Shown: in pieces, positions 54,514 to 63,382 of the stretch | Position numbering within the stretch: position 1 is the first letter of the stretch | Layout of the letters: every line of letters begins with the position of its first letter | Position numbers and translations under genes: made by a program | Notes under the pieces: model-generated | The model's input: only the letters and a program-made list of their open reading frames with translations | Databases searched by the model: none | Told to the model about the DNA's origin: nothing | DNA from: an uncultured Lysobacteraceae bacterium | GTDB lineage: Bacteria > Pseudomonadota > Gammaproteobacteria > Xanthomonadales > Xanthomonadaceae | Direction: 5' to 3' | DNA length: 64,000 nt | NCBI GenBank assembly: GCA_937897645.1 | Contig: CALCNV010000116.1 | Coordinates: 1-64,000 of the forward strand

Positions 54514-55719
54514 ATGAGCAAGCAGATCCAGGAAGCCTATATCGTCGCCGCCACCCGCACCCCGGTCGGCAAGGCGCCCAAAGGCGTGTTCCGCAACACC
54601 CGCCCCGACGACATGTTGGCGCACGTGCTGAAAGCCGTGGTCGCGCAAGCGCCGGGCATCGACGTCAACCGCATCGACGATGCCATCATCGGCTGCGCCA
54701 TGCCCGAGGTCGAGCAAGGCATGAACGTGGCGCGTATCGGCCTGTTACTGGCGGGCCTGCCCAATACCATCGCCGCGCAGACCATCAACCGCTTCTGTTC
54801 CTCCGGCCTGCAGGCCGTGGCAATGGCCGCGGACCAGATCCGCCTGGGCAATGCCGACCTCATGTTGGCAGGCGGCACGGAATCCATGTCGATGGTGCCG
54901 ATGATGGGCAACAAGATCGCCATGGCACCCAGCGTCTTCGACAACGACCACGTTGCCATCGCCTACGGCATGGGCATCACTGCTGAAAAGGTCGCTGAGG
55001 AATGGAAAATCTCACGCGAGGACCAGGATGCATTCGCCGTCGCCTCGCACCAGAAAGCCATTGCGGCGATGCAGGCCGGGGAATTCAAAAGCGAAATCAG
55101 CCCGTATGAAGTGATGTCGCATGTGCCGGATTTGGCGGGCAACACCATCCAGTTGCGCAAGCTGCTGGTCGAAAACGACGAAGGTCCGCGCCCGGACACC
55201 ACGCTGGAAGGCCTGGCCAAACTGCGTACGGTGTTCCGCAACCCACAGTTCGGCGGCACGGTCACCGCCGGCACGTCCTCGCAGATGAGCGACGGCGCCG
55301 CCGGTGTGCTGCTGGCCTCGGAACAGGCGATCAAGGACTACGGCCTGACGCCGCTGGCACGTTTCGTTTCATTCTCAGTGGCAGGTGTGCGCCCGGAAGT
55401 CATGGGCATCGGCCCCATCGCCGCGATCCCGAAAGCACTCAAACAGGCGGGCATTACCAAGGAACAGCTTGACTGGATCGAATTGAACGAGGCCTTCGCG
55501 GCACAGGCGCTCGCCGTGATTCGCGACACAGGCCTGGACCCATCGAAGATCAATCCACTCGGCGGCGCCATTGCACTGGGCCATCCGCTGGGTGCGACCG
55601 GCGCCATCCGCACCGCGACGATTGTCCACGGCATGCGCCGCCGCCAGCAGAAATACGGCATGGTCACCATGTGCATTGGCACCGGCATGGGCGCGGCGGG
55701 CGTGTTTGAATCGCTCTGA
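54514..55719 (+). CDS. fadA: Acetyl-CoA C-acyltransferase (3-ketoacyl-CoA thiolase)
   Basis: Final beta-oxidation step, releasing acetyl-CoA. The 401-residue protein has the nucleophilic Cys in NRFCSSGLQAVAMA, the His in GGAIALGHPLGATG and the second Cys in MCIGTGMGAAG. It follows the FadN-type gene. Confidence 0.95.
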   Translation: MSKQIQEAYIVAATRTPVGKAPKGVFRNTRPDDMLAHVLKAVVAQAPGIDVNRIDDAIIGCAMPEVEQGMNVARIGLLLAGLPNTIAAQTINRFCSSGLQAVAMAADQIRLGNADLMLAGGTESMSMVPMMGNKIAMAPSVFDNDHVAIAYGMGITAEKVAEEWKISREDQDAFAVASHQKAIAAMQAGEFKSEISPYEVMSHVPDLAGNTIQLRKLLVENDEGPRPDTTLEGLAKLRTVFRNPQFGGTVTAGTSSQMSDGAAGVLLASEQAIKDYGLTPLARFVSFSVAGVRPEVMGIGPIAAIPKALKQAGITKEQLDWIELNEAFAAQALAVIRDTGLDPSKINPLGGAIALGHPLGATGAIRTATIVHGMRRRQQKYGMVTMCIGTGMGAAGVFESL

Positions 55720-55741
55720 CGCCCACAAGTTTCATTCAAAC

Positions 55742-55768
55742 AAAAGGGCAGCCCATGGCTGCCCTTTT
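55742..55768. terminator. Bidirectional terminator between fadA and galU
   Basis: AAAAGGGCAGCC, loop CAT and GGCTGCCCTTTT form a perfect 12-bp stem with A and T runs, fit to stop both the plus-strand fad operon and the minus-strand galU operon. Confidence 0.92.
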
Positions 55769-55800
55769 CAGTTGCAGGGAGTAAGGCGCTTGCCGCTGCG

Positions 55801-56700
55801 TTACTCCAGTTCGGTGACGCCCAGTTCCTTCAATGCATTCTGCATCAGATGCTGTGCGGCATCGCTCAACTTCTCGTGGTCCAGCGCGTAGCGAATAGTG
55901 GCTTCGATCAAACCGATATGTGTGCCACAGTCAAAACGCGTGCCGCGGAAGCGGTAAGCATTTACCGGCTGCGTGGCAAGCAATGCGGCGATACCGTCAG
56001 TCAACTGGATCTCGCCACCTGCACCGGGCGTGGTGCTTTCCAGGAGGTCGAAGATGCGCGGACTCAGGATGTAACGACCCACCACGGCAAGGTTGCTGGG
56101 AGCCAATTCAGGCTTGGGCTTTTCGACGATGGCCGAAATGCGACCTTCGCGCCCGGAAAAGGATTCCGTAGCCACGATGCCGTAACTGCCCGTCTGTTCG
56201 CGGGGAACGTCCTGCACGGCAATCTGGCTCTCACCTGAAGCCTCGGCCGCATCGGCCATTTGCGCCAAGGCACCCGCGCCGCGATTCCAGATCAGGTCGT
56301 CCGGGAGCAAGACCGCAAAGGGTTCATCGCCCACTATCGGCTTTGCACACAGCACTGCGTGACCCAATCCGAGCGCCTCGGCCTGGGTCACGAATACTGC
56401 CCGCACATGGCTGGGCAACACGTTTCGAACCAACTCAAGTTGCTCAAGCTTTCCTGCCTGCTCCAATTTCTGCTCAAGCTCGTAGGCCTTGTCGAAATAA
56501 TCGGCCACGGCGTGCTTGTAGCGATTGGTCACGAAAATGAGTGTGTCGCAACCTGCTTCCACCGCTTCATCCACCGCATATTGGATCAGCGGTTTATCGA
56601 TGATGGGCAACATTTCCTTCGGAACGGTCTTGGTGGCAGGCAGGAAGCGGGTCCCCAGGCCAGCCACGGGGAAAACGGCCTTGCGTATGCGCTGGGTCAT
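55801..56700 (-). CDS. galU: UTP-glucose-1-phosphate uridylyltransferase
   Basis: Makes UDP-glucose for envelope and exopolysaccharide synthesis. The 299-residue protein begins KAVFPVAGLGTRFLPATK with the nucleotide loop, then KEMLPIIDKPLIQY and VEKPKPELAPSNL. Its ATG overlaps the stop of the CapD-like gene by four bases (ATGA). Confidence 0.95.
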   Translation of the reverse strand: MTQRIRKAVFPVAGLGTRFLPATKTVPKEMLPIIDKPLIQYAVDEAVEAGCDTLIFVTNRYKHAVADYFDKAYELEQKLEQAGKLEQLELVRNVLPSHVRAVFVTQAEALGLGHAVLCAKPIVGDEPFAVLLPDDLIWNRGAGALAQMADAAEASGESQIAVQDVPREQTGSYGIVATESFSGREGRISAIVEKPKPELAPSNLAVVGRYILSPRIFDLLESTTPGAGGEIQLTDGIAALLATQPVNAYRFRGTRFDCGTHIGLIEATIRYALDHEKLSDAAQHLMQNALKELGVTELE

Positions 56701-58607
56701 CGTATTTTTCTGGCTTCGCGGGCGGGAAACTGCACGATGGTCGCGCCTTCTTCTGTGATTTTGTCGGCGGGCAGGAACTCGGGGATGGTGGCACGCAGTA
56801 CGCGTGACAACTCTACGTTGTCATAGCTGGCTACGCCTTCCTGCAACAACACGAGTGCCCGGGCGATGATTTCCGGAGAAGCATCGCGCGCTCGTGCCTC
56901 CAGGATCTTGGAATGCGAGGTGGGCCGGTACAATTCATCCGCATGGAACAGCGTTTCATGCAGTTTTTCACCAGGCCGCAGGCCGGTGTAGACGATGGCG
57001 ATGTCCTTGCCCAGCTGCTTGCCGGCCAAGCGGATCATCTGCTCGGCAAGCACGCGGATCGCCACCGGCTCACCCATGTCCAATGTATAGATGGACGCAT
57101 GGGCGGCGCTGGCCGCAGCCTGCACGATCAACTGGCAGGCCTCCGGGATGGTCATGAAGTAGCGGGTCACCTCGGGATCCGTGACGGTCACGGGACCACC
57201 CTGACGAATCTGCTCCCGGAACAGCGGTACCACGCTGCCCGCCGAATCCAGCACGTTGCCAAAACGCACGGTGACGAAACGCGTGGATTTGCGGTCATCA
57301 AGCGTCTGGCAGATCATCTCGGCAAAGCGTTTGGTGGCGCCAAGCACATTGACCGGATCCACGGCCTTGTCAGTGGAAATGAATACAAAAGTGCCTACGC
57401 CCGCCTCCTTGCACGCCCTGGCAACCGTCTCCGTAGCCAGCACGTTGTTGCGTACCGCCTCACGCAGTTGGAGCTCCAACAGCGGCACCTGCTTGTAGGC
57501 GGCTGCATGGAATACGGCATCCGCTTCGCTGATCTTCAATGCATGACCGATTACGGCAGGATCGCCGCAATTGCCTAGTACCGACACGATTTGCAAATCG
57601 GGGAACGCGCGGCGCAATTCGGCATGCGCGGTAGTAAGCGCAAGTTCGTCTACTTCAAGCAATGCGATGCGCTGGGCGCCGTGGCGGGCGCACTGGCGAC
57701 ACAATTCGGAGCCAATCGAGCCGCCCGCGCCTGTCACCAGCACTGTACGTCCACCCAGCCAACCGCGGATAAGCTTCCAGTCAGGCATTACTGGCTTGCG
57801 GCCCAGCAAGTCGTCAATGGCGACTTCCTTCAACTCACCTGGCAGAGAACGGCCTTCAAGCACATCCACCATGCGAGGCACGGTACGGAACGGCAAGCCC
57901 GTGCTCTCGCACAATGCCACCACGCGCTGCATGGCTGCTGCATCAATCGACGGCATGGCGATGACGAGCAACCTGGCGGCAGTTTCCTTGGCAATGGTTG
58001 GTGCCTGCGACAAGTTGCCCAATACCTGGACACCATGCAACTTGGTGCCTTGGAGTTTGTGCGAGTCGTCCAGCAGGCCTACGGGTTGGTAAGCGCCGCT
58101 ACGGCGAAGGTCGCGGACCAGGGCTTCACTCGCCCTGCCCGCACCAAGGATCAGCACGCGTATGGCGGTGCCGCTCTTCACGTCAGTGTTCTGGTTGTCC
58201 TTCCACGCGCGAAACAGCAGGCGCGGCATGCCCAGAAGCCCGGCCAGGACGAACGGGTACATGACCAGCACTGCCCGGGGCACCGAGCCAAGTCGGTTGT
58301 ACAGCGCGAGACCCAAGGCAATGGCCAGCAAGCCGACCACACTGGCCTTGAAGATATTCCACAGGTCCGGGACGCTGGCGAAACGCCAGAGCCCCCGATA
58401 CAGGCCGACCCACCAGAACACCAGGCCCTGCGCCAACACCACGATCGCCATTTCTGTCGACCAGAGTGGATAAGAAATGGGCTGGGGAAGCATGGCGTAG
58501 CGCAGGTGGTGCAAGGCCTGCCAGCAGATCCACACCATCAACAAGTCGTGCCCGACCACGGTCAAACGCGGCAGCAGTGCAGCCATTCGCTCACGCCATG
58601 AGATCAC
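56697..58607 (-). CDS. Membrane NDP-sugar dehydratase, CapD/WbpM family
   Basis: Polysaccharide biosynthesis enzyme of 636 residues. Four N-terminal helices (residues 10-120) anchor it; a first Rossmann part (LILGAGRASEALV) and a second catalytic one (VTGAGGSIGSELCRQ) follow. In TDKAVDPVNVLGATKRFAE the position of the SDR Tyr, Met in WbpM, is Leu, while the Lys is kept. It likely makes a 6-deoxy-4-keto-HexNAc precursor. It lies between the GT4 gene and galU with 4-base overlaps. Confidence 0.88.
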   Translation of the reverse strand: MISWRERMAALLPRLTVVGHDLLMVWICWQALHHLRYAMLPQPISYPLWSTEMAIVVLAQGLVFWWVGLYRGLWRFASVPDLWNIFKASVVGLLAIALGLALYNRLGSVPRAVLVMYPFVLAGLLGMPRLLFRAWKDNQNTDVKSGTAIRVLILGAGRASEALVRDLRRSGAYQPVGLLDDSHKLQGTKLHGVQVLGNLSQAPTIAKETAARLLVIAMPSIDAAAMQRVVALCESTGLPFRTVPRMVDVLEGRSLPGELKEVAIDDLLGRKPVMPDWKLIRGWLGGRTVLVTGAGGSIGSELCRQCARHGAQRIALLEVDELALTTAHAELRRAFPDLQIVSVLGNCGDPAVIGHALKISEADAVFHAAAYKQVPLLELQLREAVRNNVLATETVARACKEAGVGTFVFISTDKAVDPVNVLGATKRFAEMICQTLDDRKSTRFVTVRFGNVLDSAGSVVPLFREQIRQGGPVTVTDPEVTRYFMTIPEACQLIVQAAASAAHASIYTLDMGEPVAIRVLAEQMIRLAGKQLGKDIAIVYTGLRPGEKLHETLFHADELYRPTSHSKILEARARDASPEIIARALVLLQEGVASYDNVELSRVLRATIPEFLPADKITEEGATIVQFPAREARKIR

Positions 58608-59596
58608 TGTTTCGTTTCCTTACTCATCGGGGCATCCCTGCGCATGCGCGCCCACAACAAAAAAGCGAATACATACCAGAGCAGACCCATCCAGGCTGCC
58701 GTAAACCATGACCAGCTTATTCCAGTCAGCATCAAGATCACACCCACTAGCGTGAATAGGGCATAAGCCACGGTCACCTTGACGTGACTTCCTTCCTGTT
58801 TTGCCCACACCTGGTAGGCATGGGTGACGTGGGGGGTCCACCAGCGCTCGCCTCGGAGCATGCGCGCGGCCAATGTGAAGCCTGCGTCTACAAGGAACGC
58901 CGCCACGGGCATCAGCAGGACCGGCCACGCTACCTGTGTCGTCGTAAAGGCCCAGCCAAGCAAGGTGGCCAGAAGGTAGCCCAATGCACCGCTGCCTACA
59001 TCTCCCAGGAAGATCCGGGCTTTGGGAAAGTTGAAGGGCAGGAAGCCCATGCATGCCATCGCAAGGCCTGCAGCCAACCAGCCGAACATGCCGCCCGCAA
59101 GCATCAGCCCCAACCCACCCGCTACCAGGGCGGCCTGGCTGGTCGCCAGCCCGTCGATGCCATCCATGAAGTTCCACACGTTTACCAGCACCATCACCAG
59201 CAGGAAGGCGACTGCTGCAGGCAAGAGCGCGCCATGGGACACGTACAAGCCCCAGGCGAATACCAGTGCCGCCACTCCCTGTACTGCCAGCCGCGACCAT
59301 GGGGAAAGAGGGCGGTGGTCGTCTAGCCAGCCTATGCCTGCCACCAGCACCAGTCCTGTAGCCATGCAGGACAGCAACAGCCGCTGTCCTGGCCAAGCCA
59401 AAAGCATCCAGCCAATCCCGAGCAGCACGGCAAGCACGATGGAAATGCCGCCACCACGCGGGGTGGCCACGGAATGGCTGCGACGGTCGCCCGGCTGATC
59501 AACCAGCTTTCGATGCAACGCGTAGCGTCGGGCCACCCAAGTGCAAAACACCGCCACTACGAAGTGCAGCAGCATCCATGCGATGAACGCCGTCAT
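58604..59596 (-). CDS. GT4-family undecaprenyl-phosphate sugar transferase (WecA-like)
   Basis: Polytopic enzyme of 330 residues that starts a glycan by transferring a sugar-1-phosphate to undecaprenyl phosphate. The family motifs are VDQPGDRRSHSVATPRGGG, the Mg site NFMDGIDGLA and FLGDVGSGALGYLLA. Its ATG shares a base with the lapB stop (TAATG), and its end overlaps the CapD-like start. Confidence 0.9.
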   Translation of the reverse strand: MTAFIAWMLLHFVVAVFCTWVARRYALHRKLVDQPGDRRSHSVATPRGGGISIVLAVLLGIGWMLLAWPGQRLLLSCMATGLVLVAGIGWLDDHRPLSPWSRLAVQGVAALVFAWGLYVSHGALLPAAVAFLLVMVLVNVWNFMDGIDGLATSQAALVAGGLGLMLAGGMFGWLAAGLAMACMGFLPFNFPKARIFLGDVGSGALGYLLATLLGWAFTTTQVAWPVLLMPVAAFLVDAGFTLAARMLRGERWWTPHVTHAYQVWAKQEGSHVKVTVAYALFTLVGVILMLTGISWSWFTAAWMGLLWYVFAFLLWARMRRDAPMSKETKQ

Positions 59597-60774
59597 TACA
59601 CGACCGCGTAATTCAACAGTGGCTTCACCGTTCCCCATTCCTTGCAACTGGGACATTGCCAATGGTGCGTGCGTGCACCGAAACCGCAACGCGTGCAGCG
59701 GTAGCTGGGATTGCGCACCAGCAGTTGGTCGGTGATGTGCTTGAGGTCATTCAAGGTCGCGGCGGGATCCGCACCTTCGGCCAGGGTCAGGTCGATCAAT
59801 GCCGCCTCCCCGCGCACCGATGGACGGTCCTTGAGCTGCCTTGCCAAGTAGGCCCGGGCCGCCGCCACGCCTTCCTGTGCTTCGACCAGGCGGGTCAGTG
59901 CCAGCACGGGCGCGATGCCGCGGTAGTGTTCGCACATCTCCGAAAGAAAGGCACGCGCACCCGACAGGTCGCCGCCCAACTCGTAGTTGGCCATCAGGCT
60001 TGGAAGCACCTCGGGAAGGTAATCGCTGTCGTGGCGCGCCGCACGTTCGAAAGCCCGGATCGCGGCCTCGTGGTTGCCGGCGTCGGACTCGATCCTGCCC
60101 TCCAGGATCCCCGCACGCACCGATGTTGCGTCCGCCTGGTAGGCACGCGTGATGGCAGCGCGCGCCAGCTCGGGTTCATTGGCGGTGCGATGGCGTTCGG
60201 CCAATTCGCATTCGAACTGCGCGACCAGCTTGCCCATGGGTTCGCCACTGACTTCTTCGTAGCGCATGGCGTTGTCGATGGCTTTTTCCCAGTCGCGCTC
60301 GGTCTGGTAGATGCCGATCAGATGCTTCAATGCCTGTGGCGCGCGCTCATCGATGCGGGTCAGGTCGCTGAACACGGTTTCGGCGCGGTCCAGCAACCCC
60401 GAGCGCATGTAGTCTTCGCCCAAGGCCAGCAGCGCCTGCACTTTCTGCTGGTCATTGAGGTCGGCACGCTGCACCAGGCCCTGGTGCAGGCGGATGGCGC
60501 GATCCACTTCGCCGCGACGACGGAACAGATGGCCCAAGGCGACCTGTGTTTCGAAGGTTTCCTTGTCCAGCTCGGCGATGTGCAGGAACAACTCGATCGC
60601 CTTGTCAGGCTGCTCGTTCAACAAATAGTTCAAGCCACGGAAGTAGGTGCTCGACAGGCGGCTGACCTGGGTGTCGCCATGCCGCTGTCCGCCCCTGCGC
60701 CCGATGATCCAGCCACTCAAGGCAGCCAGTGGCAGGAACAGGAAGAACCAGAACCATTCGTTGAGGAATTGCAT
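59596..60774 (-). CDS. lapB: Lipopolysaccharide assembly protein LapB
   Basis: Inner-membrane TPR protein of 392 residues that tunes LPS synthesis through FtsH/LpxC. An N-terminal anchor (WFWFFLFLPLAALSGWIIG), several TPR units and a C-terminal rubredoxin-like zinc site (CTRCGF, CPSCKEW) are seen. It follows lapA as is usual. Confidence 0.94.
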   Translation of the reverse strand: MQFLNEWFWFFLFLPLAALSGWIIGRRGGQRHGDTQVSRLSSTYFRGLNYLLNEQPDKAIELFLHIAELDKETFETQVALGHLFRRRGEVDRAIRLHQGLVQRADLNDQQKVQALLALGEDYMRSGLLDRAETVFSDLTRIDERAPQALKHLIGIYQTERDWEKAIDNAMRYEEVSGEPMGKLVAQFECELAERHRTANEPELARAAITRAYQADATSVRAGILEGRIESDAGNHEAAIRAFERAARHDSDYLPEVLPSLMANYELGGDLSGARAFLSEMCEHYRGIAPVLALTRLVEAQEGVAAARAYLARQLKDRPSVRGEAALIDLTLAEGADPAATLNDLKHITDQLLVRNPSYRCTRCGFGARTHHWQCPSCKEWGTVKPLLNYAVV

Positions 60775-60797
60775 GCGCTATGCGTCCGTGTCGTCGC

Positions 60798-61064
60798 TCA
60801 GGGAGCCGTGCCAGGCGCCTGTGCGCCGACCTGCTTGTTGGCCTTGCGGAGTTTTGCGTACAAGGGCCACACCATGGTTGCCAGTACGATGGCGCCACCG
60901 ATGAGTACGCCGGCCAGCAAGGACAGGATGATGGCAACCCCGGACGAGGTCTGTACCTGTGCGATGAAAGGCAGCTTGAGCAGGATCGGGTCCGTATTCA
61001 TGACGCCAATCGCCAAGCCGATGACCAGGAAGACCAAGGCAACGATCAAGCGGAAAATATTCAT
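60798..61064 (-). CDS. lapA: Lipopolysaccharide assembly protein LapA
   Basis: Small DUF1049 membrane protein of 88 residues with two helices (about 4-22 and 40-64) and a conserved NTDPILLKLPFIAQVQTS between them. It works with LapB and lies 23 bases ahead of it. Confidence 0.92.
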   Translation of the reverse strand: MNIFRLIVALVFLVIGLAIGVMNTDPILLKLPFIAQVQTSSGVAIILSLLAGVLIGGAIVLATMVWPLYAKLRKANKQVGAQAPGTAP

Positions 61065-61158
61065 CAGGCTGCTCCATGCATGGGAGCGCCTAGCTTAGCC
61101 GAGACAGCCGGCTCACACACAGCGGACGCGGCCGGTCATCCCCACGAACGACGAACGA

Positions 61159-61470
61159 TCAGTCGCCGCTTTCCTCGATGGGGGTCACGCTGCTGACGCG
61201 TTCGCGCAGCTCCTTGCCAGGCTTGAAGTGCGGTACGTGCTTGGCGGGCAAGGCGACCGAATCACCCGTCTTGGGATTGCGTCCCAGGCGCGGCGGACGG
61301 TAATGCAGGGAAAAACTGCCGAATCCGCGGATCTCGATGCGCTCGCCATGGGCCAGTGCACCGCCCATCATTTCCAGCAGCGACTTCACTGCAAGATCTA
61401 CGTCGTCGGCCTTCAGGTGCGGCTGGCGACGGCTCAGGATTTCGATGAGTTCGGATTTGGTCATCGTCAC
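61159..61470 (-). CDS. ihfB: Integration host factor subunit beta
   Basis: DNA-bending protein of 103 residues with the HU/IHF signature GFGSFSLHYRPPRLGRNPKTG. It begins MTMTKSELIEILSRRQPHL. It follows rpsA, the standard order. Confidence 0.96.
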   Translation of the reverse strand: MTMTKSELIEILSRRQPHLKADDVDLAVKSLLEMMGGALAHGERIEIRGFGSFSLHYRPPRLGRNPKTGDSVALPAKHVPHFKPGKELRERVSSVTPIEESGD

Positions 61471-61488
61471 GACAATAGGCGAAATGCA

Positions 61489-61523
61489 CCACTACCGGCC
61501 CGGGGTTGCCCGGGCCGGAGTGG
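61489..61523 (-). terminator. Strong hairpin between rpsA and ihfB
   Basis: On the minus strand CCACTCCGGCCCGGG, loop CAAC, CCCGGGCCGGTAGTGG makes a 15-bp stem with one bulge. No real U-run follows, so it may be an attenuator or 3'-end protector rather than a full terminator. Confidence 0.65.
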
Positions 61524-61537
61524 ATCGAGTGGCTTGC

Positions 61538-63217
61538 TTACTCGGACTTGTTGCCGTCCAACTGTGCGCGCAGCAGCGCGCCCAACTGGGTGGTGCCGCC
61601 CGAAGCGGACTGGTAGTCCTCCAGCACTTCACGCATTTCAGCATCGTCCTTGGCCTTGATCGACAGCTGCAGGGTGCGGCCCTTGCGGTCCATGCCCATG
61701 AAGCGTGCTTCGATCTTGTCGCCGACCTTCAGGTGCTGGCTGGCGTCGTCCACGCGCTCGGCGCTGATGTCGCGCGCCATCACGTAGCCTTCGATGCCTT
61801 CGGCCAGTTCGATGGTCGCGCCCTTGGCGTCCACTTCCTTGACCACGCCTTCCAGCTTGGAACCCTTCGGATTGGCCGCCATGAACTGGCCGAACGGATC
61901 CTGTTCCATCTGCTTGACGCCCAGGCTGATGCGCTCGCGTTCCGGGTCGACGGCCAGCACCACGGCTTCCAGCGTGTCGCCCTTCTTGTAGTTGCGCGCC
62001 ACGTCTTCGCCAGTGGAGTTCCAGCTGATGTCGGACAGGTGGATAAGGCCGTCGATACCGCCGTCAAGGCCGATGAAGATGCCGAAGTCGGTGATCGACT
62101 TGATCTGGCCCGACACCTTGTCGTTCTTCTTGTGGATGGCAGCGAAGGTTTCCCACGGATTGGCGGCCACCTGCTTCATGCCCAGCGAGATGCGGCGACG
62201 CTCCTCGTCCACGTCCAGCACCATCACTTCAACGTCATCACCGACCTGCACGACCTTGGACGGGTTGACGTTCTTGTTGGTCCAGTCCATTTCGGACACG
62301 TGCACCAGGCCCTCGACGCCCGGCTCGATCTCGACGAACGCGCCGTAATCGGTGACGTTGGAGACCTTGCCGAACACGCGGCTGTTGGCCGGGTAACGAC
62401 GGGCGATGTTGTCCCACGGATCCTCGCCCAGCTGCTTCAGGCCAAGGCTGACGCGGTTACGTTCGCGGTCGTACTTCAGCACGCGGACGTCCAGCTCTTG
62501 GCCGACTTCCACGACTTCGGACGGATGGCGCACGCGCTTCCAGGCCATGTCGGTGATGTGCAGCAGGCCGTCGATGCCGCCGAGGTCCACGAACGCGCCG
62601 TAATCGGTCAGGTTCTTGACCACGCCCTTCAGCACCACGCCTTCCTGCAGCTTGTCCATCAGCTGCTCGCGCTCTTCCGAATGCTCGCTCTCGACCACCG
62701 CGCGGCGGGAGACGACCACATTGTTGCGCTTGCGATCCAGCTTGATGAGCTTGAACTCGAGTTCCTTGCCTTCCAGGTAACCCGGGTCGCGCACGGGGCG
62801 CACGTCGACCAGCGAACCCGGCAGGAATGCGCGGACGTCCTTGATGTCGACGGTGAAGCCGCCCTTGACCTTGCCGCTGATGCGGCCGGTGATGGTGGCG
62901 TTGGCTTCCAGGGCTTCTTCCAGCTCGTCCCATACCATGGCGCGCTTGGCTTTCTCGCGCGACAGGACGGTTTCGCCAAAGCCATTCTCGAGCGAGTCGA
63001 GGGCGACCTTTACTTCGTCGCCGACGGCCACGGTGAGCGTGCCGTCGTCGTTACGGAACTGTTCGATCGGCACGATGCCTTCGGACTTCAGACCGGCATT
63101 GATCACCACCACGTCGTTGCGGACTTCGACCACGGTGCCCATGACGATGGAACCGGGCTTCAGCTTGGTGAGGTGGATCTGGCTCTGTTCAAACAGTTCT
63201 GCAAATGATTCGATCAT
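61538..63217 (-). CDS. rpsA: 30S ribosomal protein S1
   Basis: mRNA-binding ribosomal protein of 559 residues with six S1 repeats; examples are GTVVEVRNDVVVINAGLKSE, GAFVDLGGIDGLLHITDMAW and GIFIGLDGGIDGLIHLSDI. The ATG at 63215-63217 gives MIESFAELFEQS. It lies between cmk and ihfB. Confidence 0.97.
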   Translation of the reverse strand: MIESFAELFEQSQIHLTKLKPGSIVMGTVVEVRNDVVVINAGLKSEGIVPIEQFRNDDGTLTVAVGDEVKVALDSLENGFGETVLSREKAKRAMVWDELEEALEANATITGRISGKVKGGFTVDIKDVRAFLPGSLVDVRPVRDPGYLEGKELEFKLIKLDRKRNNVVVSRRAVVESEHSEEREQLMDKLQEGVVLKGVVKNLTDYGAFVDLGGIDGLLHITDMAWKRVRHPSEVVEVGQELDVRVLKYDRERNRVSLGLKQLGEDPWDNIARRYPANSRVFGKVSNVTDYGAFVEIEPGVEGLVHVSEMDWTNKNVNPSKVVQVGDDVEVMVLDVDEERRRISLGMKQVAANPWETFAAIHKKNDKVSGQIKSITDFGIFIGLDGGIDGLIHLSDISWNSTGEDVARNYKKGDTLEAVVLAVDPERERISLGVKQMEQDPFGQFMAANPKGSKLEGVVKEVDAKGATIELAEGIEGYVMARDISAERVDDASQHLKVGDKIEARFMGMDRKGRTLQLSIKAKDDAEMREVLEDYQSASGGTTQLGALLRAQLDGNKSE

Positions 63218-63325
63218 TGAAAAAATCTCGGTTGATGACGCAGACCGGGCGCAGTTGCTGGCGCATCGGTCCACTCGTTGTCGGCCTGGGCGGGATGCCT
63301 GTGGCCGTGAGTGTTGAGGTGGATG

Positions 63326-63351
63326 AAAACCGCCGGCAGGATTGCCGACGG
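63326..63351 (-). terminator. Terminator after cmk
   Basis: On the minus strand CCGTCGGCA, loop ATCC, TGCCGGCGG (one G-T pair) is followed by TTTT. It should end much of the cmk transcript before rpsA. Confidence 0.75.
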
Positions 63352-63382
63352 GACTGTTACTGCTGCGCTTGAACCGGGCCGG

